NCBI GenBank assembly: GCA_947589095.1
Contig: CANQBX010000025.1
Location: 1 to 45,788 of the forward strand
From: an uncultured Lachnospiraceae bacterium
Lineage (GTDB): Bacteria > Bacillota > Clostridia > Lachnospirales > Lachnospiraceae
Length of the DNA stretch: 45,788 nucleotides
Reading direction: 5' to 3'
Below the pieces are notes generated by a model, which saw only the letters and a program-made list of their open reading frames with translations, searched no databases and was not told where the DNA came from. Positions 1-6,184 of the stretch are shown in pieces. The position numbers and the translations under genes are program-made. How positions within the stretch are numbered: position 1 is the first letter of the stretch; each line of letters starts with the position of its first letter.

Positions 1-79
1 TGATGCAGCAGAAATCTCAATGGAAGCATTATAGCGTATCGGATGGATTATAGCAAGAGGTTTCGGCGGATTTTTCCGG

Positions 80-108
80 TTGAATTATTTCGCTTTATGG
101 TGTATAAT
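80..108 (+). promoter_or_regulatory. Sigma-A promoter of predicted antisense RNA
   Basis: A -35 box TTGAAT (80-85) and a perfect -10 box TATAAT (103-108) are separated by exactly 17 bp, which puts the start of transcription near 115. No reading frame with a ribosome site follows. The next element downstream is a strong hairpin with a T-rich tail near 220, so the promoter most likely drives a short non-coding RNA. Confidence 0.7.
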
Positions 109-114
109 ACGCTT

Positions 115-228
115 GACTGGACAGCCGGGAGATAGATGAAGCCTATCCGCTCCGGCGCAGATTCAACAGTTACTGATAAGCAAGCTGCCTTCTCCTGCCA
201 AGAGACGAGGCAGCTTGCTTATTTTCTA
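115..228 (+). ncRNA. Predicted antisense (antitoxin-type) RNA
   Basis: The span from the predicted start near 115 to the end of the hairpin at about 228 would give an RNA of roughly 110 nt. Its 3' end is complementary to the last codons, stop codon and 3' untranslated part of the small peptide gene on the minus strand. Convergent genes with overlapping 3' ends are the known arrangement of txpA/RatA and bsrG/SR4 in Bacillus. The promoter and terminator are visible in the sequence; expression and function are inferred. Confidence 0.5.
176..228 (+). terminator. Rho-independent terminator between antisense RNA and toxin-like gene
   Basis: A perfect 15-bp stem (176-190 against 208-222) carries a 17-nt loop and is followed on the plus strand by the T-rich stretch TTTTCT. 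On the minus strand the same stem contains the stop codon of the small peptide gene and lacks a good T-tract, so the signal serves the plus-strand RNA best. Confidence 0.7.
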
Positions 229-296
229 TAATTCAGAATCGCTACTATGAGCAGCGCAGCAGTCAAAATGACCATAAACTCCTCATATGTACTCAT
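219..296 (-). CDS. 25-aa hydrophobic peptide, holin-like type I toxin candidate
   Basis: The peptide has 25 residues: a short polar N-terminus (MSTYEEF), one hydrophobic helix from about residue 8 to 21 rich in Leu, Ile, Val and Ala, and a basic end (NYRK). This is the architecture of the small Hol_Tox/TxpA-like peptides of Firmicutes, which act in the membrane. Translation is supported by AAAGGGTGATG just upstream of the ATG, a form of ribosome site usual for these genes. The stop codon lies inside the stem of the antisense RNA terminator, so the two transcripts overlap at their 3' ends. A TATAGT box on the minus strand near 366-371 could be its -10, but I see no good -35. Gene reality is well supported by layout; toxicity is inferred from family resemblance only. 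Confidence 0.65.
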   Translation of the reverse strand: MSTYEEFMVILTAALLIVAILNYRK

Positions 297-417
297 AAGC
301 ATCACCCTTTCCGCAAAATAAAGGAACGGATGACTGCACGCCTCCCCGGCCGCCCGGGTAAACATACTATATTTTCAAGGTACTTCCGGAAAGTCTATGA
401 ACCGGTTTCCGGCCGGT

Positions 418-750
418 TCACGCCCCATCTCCCGGTTTCGTCTCCCCGACGGTCTCCTCCTGCCGGTAGAACTCGACAGCCCCATCCCGCAGCCTCAGCC
501 GGAAACCGAAGATTTCCTCCATAACGCCGCCATTTCCACTCTCCTCCCCCGCCGGGCTCAGCCACTGACGGCTCTCGCTCTCCGCGCGCAGAGCGAAGAA
601 ATCCGCGCCGCCGTACTGATGAAACAGTACCGCCGCCTCCAGAGTAAGCGCCGCAATGCAGATGCGCCGGACCTTTCGGTCCCATACGCCCTCTCGCGTA
701 AACTTTCTCCATGACTTTCTTCCCGAAAACGCAGAATCTTTCCGTGACAT
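418..750 (-). CDS. Small membrane-anchored protein of unknown function
   Basis: This predicted protein has 110 residues. It starts with a basic stretch rich in Arg and Lys (about residues 1-31), continues with one hydrophobic segment beginning ICIAALTLEAAVLF, and ends in a soluble acidic part with the phrase FGFRLRLRDGAVEFYRQEE. That is the layout of a type II membrane protein with a small extracytoplasmic domain. The ATG at 750 has AAAGG six bases upstream; longer in-frame starts lack a ribosome site. Codon third positions are mostly G or C, as in the neighbouring genes. An extended -10 promoter sits 150 bp upstream. I recognise no family. A short GAACCGG/CCGGTTC hairpin overlaps the stop codon but has no T-tract. 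Confidence 0.5.
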   Translation of the reverse strand: MSRKDSAFSGRKSWRKFTREGVWDRKVRRICIAALTLEAAVLFHQYGGADFFALRAESESRQWLSPAGEESGNGGVMEEIFGFRLRLRDGAVEFYRQEETVGETKPGDGA

Positions 751-1312
751 GGTATACCTTTTCTTCCATAACGCTCTTCGATCTCTCGGAAATTCCCGCA
801 GCAGATACGCGGATAAACATATGATCCGCAGCTGCCGGAACACACCGGATTCCCGGCGGTCCGCATGAATCGCAATCAGAAAATCTGAACGGATATAAAG
901 AAGTATATCATATATCGGGCTATATAGCAAACGAAATTTTCCACAACGATGAAGTAAACTCATTGAAACCAAGATTGAAAGGGAGCCATTCTCATCTCGT
1001 CGAAAGACGTCTTCAACCAGCCAGATGAACGATATAAGCGGATCATAGTCCCACAAAGATATCAGTCAGCTTAACGAATGGCTGAAAATTGTGCGGCGTA
1101 CAGAAAATCCGGGGAAATTTCTTTCCAAATAAGCGGCCTGCAGAAGCCATAAAAAACAGGGAACCGCCAGCCAGGCCCATATAAGCCGGCAAACGGTTCC
1201 CATCCACGCCAAAAATATGCCAACGGCAGATTTTTGTTTCCACTTTACATCATAAGTCACGCGGCACGATATCAGCCGCTCTCTCCGCTCTGTTTCGGTT
1301 CCTGCCCTCGGT
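751..1312. other. Stretch without a convincing gene between glyQS and the small orphan
   Basis: The part from 876 to 1050 is clearly more AT-rich than the surroundings. On the minus strand a GTG-started frame at 1066-1260 would encode 64 residues with a Trp/Leu-rich membrane-like segment, but it has no ribosome site and ends abruptly; it could be the remains of a membrane protein. The frame continuing from 1056 towards 751 has no ribosome site and no domain I recognise. I call no gene here. Confidence 0.4.
902..930 (-). promoter_or_regulatory. Extended -10 promoter upstream of the small orphan gene
   Basis: On the minus strand a TTGCTA -35 (925-930) and a TATACT -10 (902-907) are 17 bp apart, and TGA precedes the -10, giving an extended -10. 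The transcript would have a 5' leader of about 145 nt before the ATG at 750, with no structure I can identify. Confidence 0.45.
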
Positions 1313-2701
1313 TCAGAACCGGATCCTCTCCTCCAGATAATCTTTCAGCTCCGTGATCGGCACCCGCACCTGCTCCATCGTATCGCGGTCGCGTACCGTC
1401 ACCGCCTGGTCATTCTCCGAATCGAAATCGTAGGTCACGCAGAACGGCGTGCCGATCTCGTCCTGGCGGCGGTAGCGCTTGCCGATGTTGCCGCGGTCGT
1501 CGAACTCGCAGTTGAAATATTTGCACAGGTCGGCGTAGATCTTCTCCGCGCCCTCGTTCAGCTTCTTGGAAAGCGGCAGCACGCCCACCTTCACCGGCGC
1601 GATGGCCGGATGGAAATGCAGTACCGTGCGCACGTCGCCCTCGGCCAGCTCCTCCTCGTCGTAGGCCGCGCAGAGGAACGCCAGCGTCACACGGTCGGCG
1701 CCCAGGGACGGCTCGATGACGAAGGGGATATATTTCTCATTCTTCGCGTCGTCAAAATAGGTCAGATCCTGGCCGGAGGTCTCCTGATGGCGGGTCAGAT
1801 CGTAGTTGGTGCGGTCCGCGATGCCCCAGAGCTCGCCCCAGCCGAAGGGGAACAGAAACTCGATGTCGGACGTGGCCTTGCTGTAGAAGGCCAGCTCCGC
1901 CGGATCATGGTCGCGCACCCGCATTTCTTCCGGCTTAATGCCCAGCGTCTGCAGCCAGTCGATGCAGTACTGCTTCCAGTAGGCGAACCACTCCAGATCC
2001 GTGTCCGGTTCGCAGAAGAACTCCAGCTCCATCTGCTCAAACTCTCTGGTGCGGAACGTGAAATTGCCCGGCGTGATCTCATTGCGGAAGGATTTGCCGA
2101 TCTGGGCGATGCCGAACGGAATCTTCTTGCGGGACGTTCTCTGGACGTTCTTAAAGTTCACGAAAATGCCCTGGGCCGTCTCCGGACGCAGGTAGACCGT
2201 ATTCTTCGCGTCCTCGGTCACGCCCTGGAAGGTCTTGAACATCAGGTTGAACTGGCGGATATCGGTGAAATCATGCTTGCCGCAGCTGGGACAGCAGATA
2301 TTCCGCTCCTCGATATACTGCTTCATCTGCTCCTGGCTCCAGCCGTCCACGGCCTCGTCCGGAACAATGCCTTTCTCCTTCATGTAATTCTCGATCAGCT
2401 GGTCCGCGCGGAACCGTTCATGGCAGGCGCGGCAGTCCATTAACGGATCCGAGAACCCGCCCAGATGGCCGCTGGCTACCCAGGTCTGGGAGTTCATCAG
2501 GATCGCGCAGTCCACGCCCACATTGTAGGGGCTCTCCTGAACGAATTTCTGCCACCAGGCCTTCTTCACATTGTTCTTCAGTTCCACGCCCAGATTGCCG
2601 TAATCCCAGGTGTTGGCCAGGCCCCCGTAAATCTCGGAGCCCGGATAGACAAACCCTCTGGATTTGGCCAGCGCCACGATCTTGTCCATTGTCTTTTCCA
2701 T
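1313..2701 (-). CDS. glyQS: Glycine--tRNA ligase, homodimeric type
   Basis: This class II aminoacyl-tRNA synthetase attaches glycine to tRNA-Gly in the cytoplasm. It is the single-chain, alpha2-dimer form, not the alpha/beta GlyQ-GlyS pair. The 462-residue length fits the family. The N-terminus ([20 protein letters not shown]) is diagnostic; Cys90/Cys93 and Cys136-Cys140 form a zinc-binding insertion; class II motif 2 lies around residues 203-228 ([19 protein letters not shown]); the anticodon-binding domain occupies roughly the last 110 residues. ATG at 2701 follows a weak CAGGG site; the next Met is residue 5. It lies 155 bp downstream of a lipoprotein gene and has a short upstream frame in its leader. 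I see no T-box. Confidence 0.97.
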   Translation of the reverse strand: MEKTMDKIVALAKSRGFVYPGSEIYGGLANTWDYGNLGVELKNNVKKAWWQKFVQESPYNVGVDCAILMNSQTWVASGHLGGFSDPLMDCRACHERFRADQLIENYMKEKGIVPDEAVDGWSQEQMKQYIEERNICCPSCGKHDFTDIRQFNLMFKTFQGVTEDAKNTVYLRPETAQGIFVNFKNVQRTSRKKIPFGIAQIGKSFRNEITPGNFTFRTREFEQMELEFFCEPDTDLEWFAYWKQYCIDWLQTLGIKPEEMRVRDHDPAELAFYSKATSDIEFLFPFGWGELWGIADRTNYDLTRHQETSGQDLTYFDDAKNEKYIPFVIEPSLGADRVTLAFLCAAYDEEELAEGDVRTVLHFHPAIAPVKVGVLPLSKKLNEGAEKIYADLCKYFNCEFDDRGNIGKRYRRQDEIGTPFCVTYDFDSENDQAVTVRDRDTMEQVRVPITELKDYLEERIRF

Positions 2702-2732
2702 AATAATTACCCTGCCTTTTCTATGATTTATG

Positions 2733-2834
2733 CTATCGTTCTGACATACCTGTTTTCACGCCGGACAGACACCCGATACCTTCCGGAAACAGCCGTAAGC
2801 CGCCGGAGATAATCATACGCAGCCGAAGCTCCAT
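2733..2834 (-). CDS. Possible 33-aa upstream open reading frame in the glyQS leader
   Basis: A minus-strand ATG at 2834 is preceded at ideal distance by CAGGAGAGG, a much better ribosome site than that of glyQS itself. The frame runs 33 codons and stops 31 bases before the glyQS start. It contains paired Gly codons early on (SGG) but is not Gly-rich enough to call a leader peptide. It could be a translated leader affecting glyQS, or a chance frame. Low certainty. Confidence 0.25.
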   Translation of the reverse strand: MELRLRMIISGGLRLFPEGIGCLSGVKTGMSER

Positions 2835-2856
2835 CGCCTCTCCTGTATACAGTATA

Positions 2857-3636
2857 TCACTTAAATACAATATACGCGTCGCCGTCCGACACCTGCGCCG
2901 TATACTTATCCAGCAGACTCACCGCCCCGCTGTAATAGAGAATGCGCTTCTCCGTCTGAACCGTGACCGGCCCTGCTGCCGTAATCAAATGAAGGTCTGT
3001 CCTCCTCCGGATCTGCTCCGGCGTCACCGGATCGTTCCGCTTCGCGTCGATCCACGCCTCATCCGCACCCGGAACATCCGGCAGCCCCTCTCCGACCATT
3101 GTCACGGAAAGCTTCTCCGTATGATTGTACGTATCCTGAGACGCCTCCGTAAAACGCATCAGATTCTCCGCGTCCGAATACCGAAGGACTACGCTGGCCG
3201 TTCCGTCTCCCAGACAGACCCGTTCCACCGTAACCGCTTCCTCCATCTGCCGCGCATCCGTCCCACCTGCTCCCGCCGGTTTCTCCTCTGTCTGCCATGC
3301 GTCAGCAGAATGCTCCGCGTTATAAGCCGCCACCTCTTCTTCAATCCGCGCCGTCAGCTCTTCCTCACTGTAATAATCCTTCGCCGCGTCATACGCTCCG
3401 CAAAGCACCGTATACAGCCCGCCGTCCTTCGCGATATAGATCGCGCTCCGGTCCTCCGGAAATGAACCTCTCCCCACGCCGCAGCCAGTCAGAAAAACGG
3501 ACACCGCAACGACGGCCGCAGCGGTCATCACTCCCGCAGATTTTGCCGCTCTTCCGCCAGACCTTCCCGCGCTTTCAGCCGGCTTTCCCGCACTCCCAGC
3601 ACCCTTCCGATACCCCGCGCCCTCACACCTCTGCAT
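2857..3636 (-). CDS. Predicted lipoprotein of unknown function
   Basis: The protein has 259 residues. After a long basic Gly/Ala-rich N-terminus there is a hydrophobic segment and a lipobox LTGC with the lipidated cysteine at residue 52, so it should be anchored on the outer face of the membrane. The rest is a soluble domain with alternating acidic helices and beta strands (for example residues 70-110, YSEEELTARIEEEVAAYNAEH), ending in a strand that reads DAYIVFK. I recognise no enzymatic motif. AGGAGG lies eight bases before the ATG at 3636. It has its own promoter at 3720-3748 and is followed by glyQS in the same direction; a shared transcript is possible. Confidence 0.8.
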   Translation of the reverse strand: MQRCEGAGYRKGAGSAGKPAESAGRSGGRAAKSAGVMTAAAVVAVSVFLTGCGVGRGSFPEDRSAIYIAKDGGLYTVLCGAYDAAKDYYSEEELTARIEEEVAAYNAEHSADAWQTEEKPAGAGGTDARQMEEAVTVERVCLGDGTASVVLRYSDAENLMRFTEASQDTYNHTEKLSVTMVGEGLPDVPGADEAWIDAKRNDPVTPEQIRRRTDLHLITAAGPVTVQTEKRILYYSGAVSLLDKYTAQVSDGDAYIVFK

Positions 3637-3719
3637 AAGAATCCTCCTGTCATGTGATATTATTATGTACCCTTCTCACATTTCGATTCTCTTATGCATC
3701 GCCAACGCGTTCAGTCCGC

Positions 3720-3748
3720 AGTATACCATGATTTCCCTATCTTTTCAA
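3720..3748 (-). promoter_or_regulatory. Sigma-A promoter of the lipoprotein gene
   Basis: On the minus strand TTGAAA (3743-3748) and TATACT (3720-3725) are spaced by 17 bp, and TGG directly before the -10 makes it an extended -10 promoter. The start would be near 3713, giving a leader of about 76 nt. Confidence 0.65.
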
Positions 3749-3830
3749 TACCCGCCCCCACAATTTTATAACCATCCCCGATACATCCTCCTCTTTATCT
3801 ACATCCCAAGAAAGCAGCCATAAAGCTTCT

Positions 3831-4083
3831 CAGCCCGCGAAAATCCAGCGCAAGCCCCTCAGCCCGCAAATCCCAGCGCAAGCCCCTCAACCCGCAAATC
3901 CCAGCGCAAGCCCCTCAGCCCACCAAACCCAGCGCAAGCCCCTCAGCCCGCCAAACCCAGCGCAAGCCCCTCAGCCCACAAATCCCAGCGCAAGCCCCTC
4001 AGCCCACAAATCCCAGCGCAAGCCCCTCAGCCCACAAATCCCAGCGCAAGCCCCTCAGCCCGCCAAACCCAGCGGAAAGACCA
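3831..4083. repeat. 28-bp tandem repeat, nine units
   Basis: Contiguous units read approximately CAGCCCGCCAAACCCAGC followed by GCAAGCCCCT. The first is 29 bp (3831-3859), seven perfect-length units of 28 bp follow (3860-4055), and a ninth (4056-4083) diverges after its first 19 bases. Variation is concentrated at positions 7-14 of the unit. Because 28 is not a multiple of 3 the array cannot encode a periodic protein, and since there are no spacers it is not a CRISPR. It looks like a variable-number tandem repeat. Confidence 0.9.
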
Positions 4084-4273
4084 CCGTCTGCATGAGGTGA
4101 ATTTTGCGAGCGGCTGAAAATTCGCGATGAACAGTGATTTGTGTTATCACGAAAAATGGACGTGTCTGAGCGAAGCGAGTTGTCCATTTTTCGTGATGCC
4201 CTTAACAAATCGCTGTGAATCCGAATTTTCCCGCGAGCAAACCTGAACCTCATGCAGACGGTGGTCTTTCCGC
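4072..4273. repeat. 202-bp near-perfect palindrome with nested hairpin
   Basis: The outer 27 bases (4072-4098) are the exact reverse complement of 4247-4273. The inner 16 bases (4146-4161, starting ATCACGAAAA) are the exact reverse complement of 4182-4197, around a 20-nt loop. The parts between also match with a few mismatches and short gaps, so the whole 202 bp can fold into one long cruciform or RNA hairpin. It lies 3' of recO and could end transcription or be a dispersed palindromic or MITE-like element; no target-site duplication is evident. Confidence 0.85.
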
Positions 4274-4382
4274 GTACCTTTCACGACTCATTCCCCCGTA
4301 CAGCCCACACTCTTTCCGCGTACCTTTCACGACTCATTCCCCGTGCACCCCCCTCTCTTTCCGCGTACCCTTCACGACTTTA
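4265..4382. repeat. 45-46-bp tandem repeat, three copies, reaching the recO stop codon
   Basis: Copies begin with TCTTTCCGCGTACC at 4265, 4311 and 4356 and continue TTCACGACT(CATTCCCC). The first copy overlaps the right arm of the 202-bp palindrome; the last is truncated and ends at the stop codon of recO. Confidence 0.8.
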
Positions 4383-5033
4383 ATCCCCCCTCATCGTCTC
4401 CAGAATCCGAAGCGACTGAAACTCCCTGTCCACATACCTCCTAAGATTCATCTCCACGCACCTGGCAAATTCCTCCATCACCGGTTCCGTCAGCGTAAAC
4501 GTATAAAGCTTCTCCATCGGACTCCACACCACATACTCCCACGCATAAGCCGCCGCCTCACTGACCGCCGCCGGCGGCTTCTCCGTATACTCCCCGCCGA
4601 TCACCATCGCCTTCAGTTCAAACACACGCTGCACCAGCCGGTCGGAAAGTCCCGGCTTCAAAAGCGCCCGCAGCGACTGGTAGATCAGAAGAAGCATGGC
4701 CGACCCGTCCAGATTCTCCCGCGAATAGTAATCCCCGAACTCCAGGAAATACTGTCCGTAGCAGGCCGCCTCCACATCCGCCGTCAGCTCCTCGAAATAC
4801 CGGCGGATCTCCGCTTCCTGCAGATTATACGCCTCGCGCCCCTCATAGACCTTAAAGGTTCCGAACGCAAACGGCCGGCTTGGCCCCATAAGTCTGCTTC
4901 CGGGGCGCTTCGCGCCCCGGGCAAAAGCCGTGATCTTGCCCCGCTCCCGGGTCAGGATCACCAGCCGCTTATCATATTCTCCCACTGAAGTGGATTTTAA
5001 TACCATGCCGGTCAGTTCGATCCGTTCCCGCAT
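4380..5033 (-). CDS. recO: DNA repair protein RecO
   Basis: RecO loads RecA with RecR and anneals single strands in the RecFOR recombination pathway. The N-terminal OB fold is clear (TGMVLKSTSVGEYDKRLVILTRERGKITAFARGAKRPGSRLMG), followed by the helical C-terminal domain. At 217 residues it is somewhat shorter than most homologues, and it lacks the four-cysteine zinc site found in some RecO proteins: only two isolated cysteines are present. The ATG at 5033 has only a weak GAAAAGAG site. It lies 138 bp downstream of era in the same direction, the era-recO order that is common in Firmicutes. The 3' end abuts the 46-bp repeats. Confidence 0.93.
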   Translation of the reverse strand: MRERIELTGMVLKSTSVGEYDKRLVILTRERGKITAFARGAKRPGSRLMGPSRPFAFGTFKVYEGREAYNLQEAEIRRYFEELTADVEAACYGQYFLEFGDYYSRENLDGSAMLLLIYQSLRALLKPGLSDRLVQRVFELKAMVIGGEYTEKPPAAVSEAAAYAWEYVVWSPMEKLYTFTLTEPVMEEFARCVEMNLRRYVDREFQSLRILETMRGD

Positions 5034-5171
5034 ACTCTTTTCGTCACTTTCATCTCATTTCATTTCTTGCCTGATCCTCATCCCTGTAATAACGATCCGA
5101 TGCGAAATTCCCGCAAAATTCTTTATAAATATACCGGCGCGGCGGACCGGCCGCGATCCAGCTCCCGCGTC

Positions 5172-6080
5172 CTATTCCTTCTTCTCATAATACCCGTAAT
5201 TCTTCATATACAGCTCGCTGTCCCGCCATTCCTTTCGCACCTTGACCCAGAGCTTCAGGTTCACATGGGCGCCCATCAGGTTCTCGATCTCCTGCCGCGC
5301 CGCGGTTCCGATCCTCTTAAGCATGGCGCCGCCCTTTCCGATGATGATGCCCTTGTGGCTGTCACGCTCGCAGATGATCGTGGCCTCGATATCGTACAGC
5401 ATGCCGTCTTTCCTCTCGCTCATCTTCTCGATGGTCACGGCGATGCCATGGGGGATCTCGTCAGAAAGAAGGCGCAGGGCCTTCTCGCGGATCAGCTCCG
5501 CCGCGATCTGCCGCATGGGCTGCTCCGTCACCGTATCCTCGTCATAATACTGCGGGCCGTAAGGCAGATACCGGAAAAGGATATCCGTCATTTTGTCCGT
5601 ATTCTGATCCTTTAACGCCGACACCGGCACGATCTCCGCGAACCTGCATACCTCCCGGTAGGCGTCCATGAACTTCAGGATGTCCTCCTTATCCTTCACG
5701 GTATCGATCTTATTGATCACCAGGATCACCGGCGTCTTCACTTTCCCCAGAAGCTCCGCGATGTGCCGCTCGCCCGCGCCGATGAAGGCGGACGGCTCCA
5801 CCAGCCACAGCACCACATCCACTTCGCTTAAGGTACCCACGGCCACATTTACCATGTACTCGCCCAGCTTGTTCTTCGCCTTGTGGATGCCGGGGGTGTC
5901 CAGGAAAATGATCTGGCCCCGTTCATCCGTATAGACGGTCTGGATGCGGTTGCGGGTGGTCTGGGGCTTCTCCGACGTGATCGCGATCTTCTGACCGATC
6001 AGGTGGTTCATCAGTGTGGATTTGCCCACGTTCGGCCGCCCGATCAGGGCCACAAATCCGGATCTGAAATTATCGCTCAT
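5172..6080 (-). CDS. era: GTPase Era
   Basis: Era is an essential GTPase that binds the 3' end of 16S rRNA and assists maturation of the small ribosomal subunit. The 302-residue protein has G1 GRPNVGKS at residues 14-21, G3 DTPG, G4 NKID, and a C-terminal type II KH domain with GKGGAMLKRIG near residue 245, all in the expected order and length. AAGGAG lies upstream of the ATG at 6080. It sits between the M16C peptidase gene and recO; the gaps of 104 and 138 bp allow one transcript. Confidence 0.97.
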   Translation of the reverse strand: MSDNFRSGFVALIGRPNVGKSTLMNHLIGQKIAITSEKPQTTRNRIQTVYTDERGQIIFLDTPGIHKAKNKLGEYMVNVAVGTLSEVDVVLWLVEPSAFIGAGERHIAELLGKVKTPVILVINKIDTVKDKEDILKFMDAYREVCRFAEIVPVSALKDQNTDKMTDILFRYLPYGPQYYDEDTVTEQPMRQIAAELIREKALRLLSDEIPHGIAVTIEKMSERKDGMLYDIEATIICERDSHKGIIIGKGGAMLKRIGTAARQEIENLMGAHVNLKLWVKVRKEWRDSELYMKNYGYYEKKE

Positions 6081-6184
6081 ATACGTTCGCTGCTCTCCTT
6101 ATTCTGTCGTACCGATGTTTCCCGCCCAGCGCCGGACACTTCCGAAACGGCCCCATCGCTGCCCGTCAAAGCGGCCACGCCGGC

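Larger units (their letters stand above)
3637..4379. other. Gene-free interval between recO and the lipoprotein gene
   Basis: This 743-bp interval holds the lipoprotein promoter (3720-3748), a short AT-rich stretch (3749-3830), a 28-bp tandem repeat, a 202-bp near-palindrome and a 45-46-bp tandem repeat, each listed separately. Reading frames through it only translate the repeats and have no ribosome sites. Confidence 0.8.

Noticed and set aside
418-1056. One 212-codon gene covering the small orphan and its upstream DNA
   Set aside because: The upstream half is AT-rich, contains the promoter at 902-930 and has no ribosome site; the ATG at 750 explains the coding signal better.
2702-2856. T-box riboswitch in front of glyQS
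   Set aside because: I find neither the conserved T-box core nor an antiterminator/terminator pair in the 155 bp.
3831-4083. Possible CRISPR array because the repeat unit is 28 bp
   Set aside because: Units are directly contiguous with no spacers, and no cas genes are in the window.
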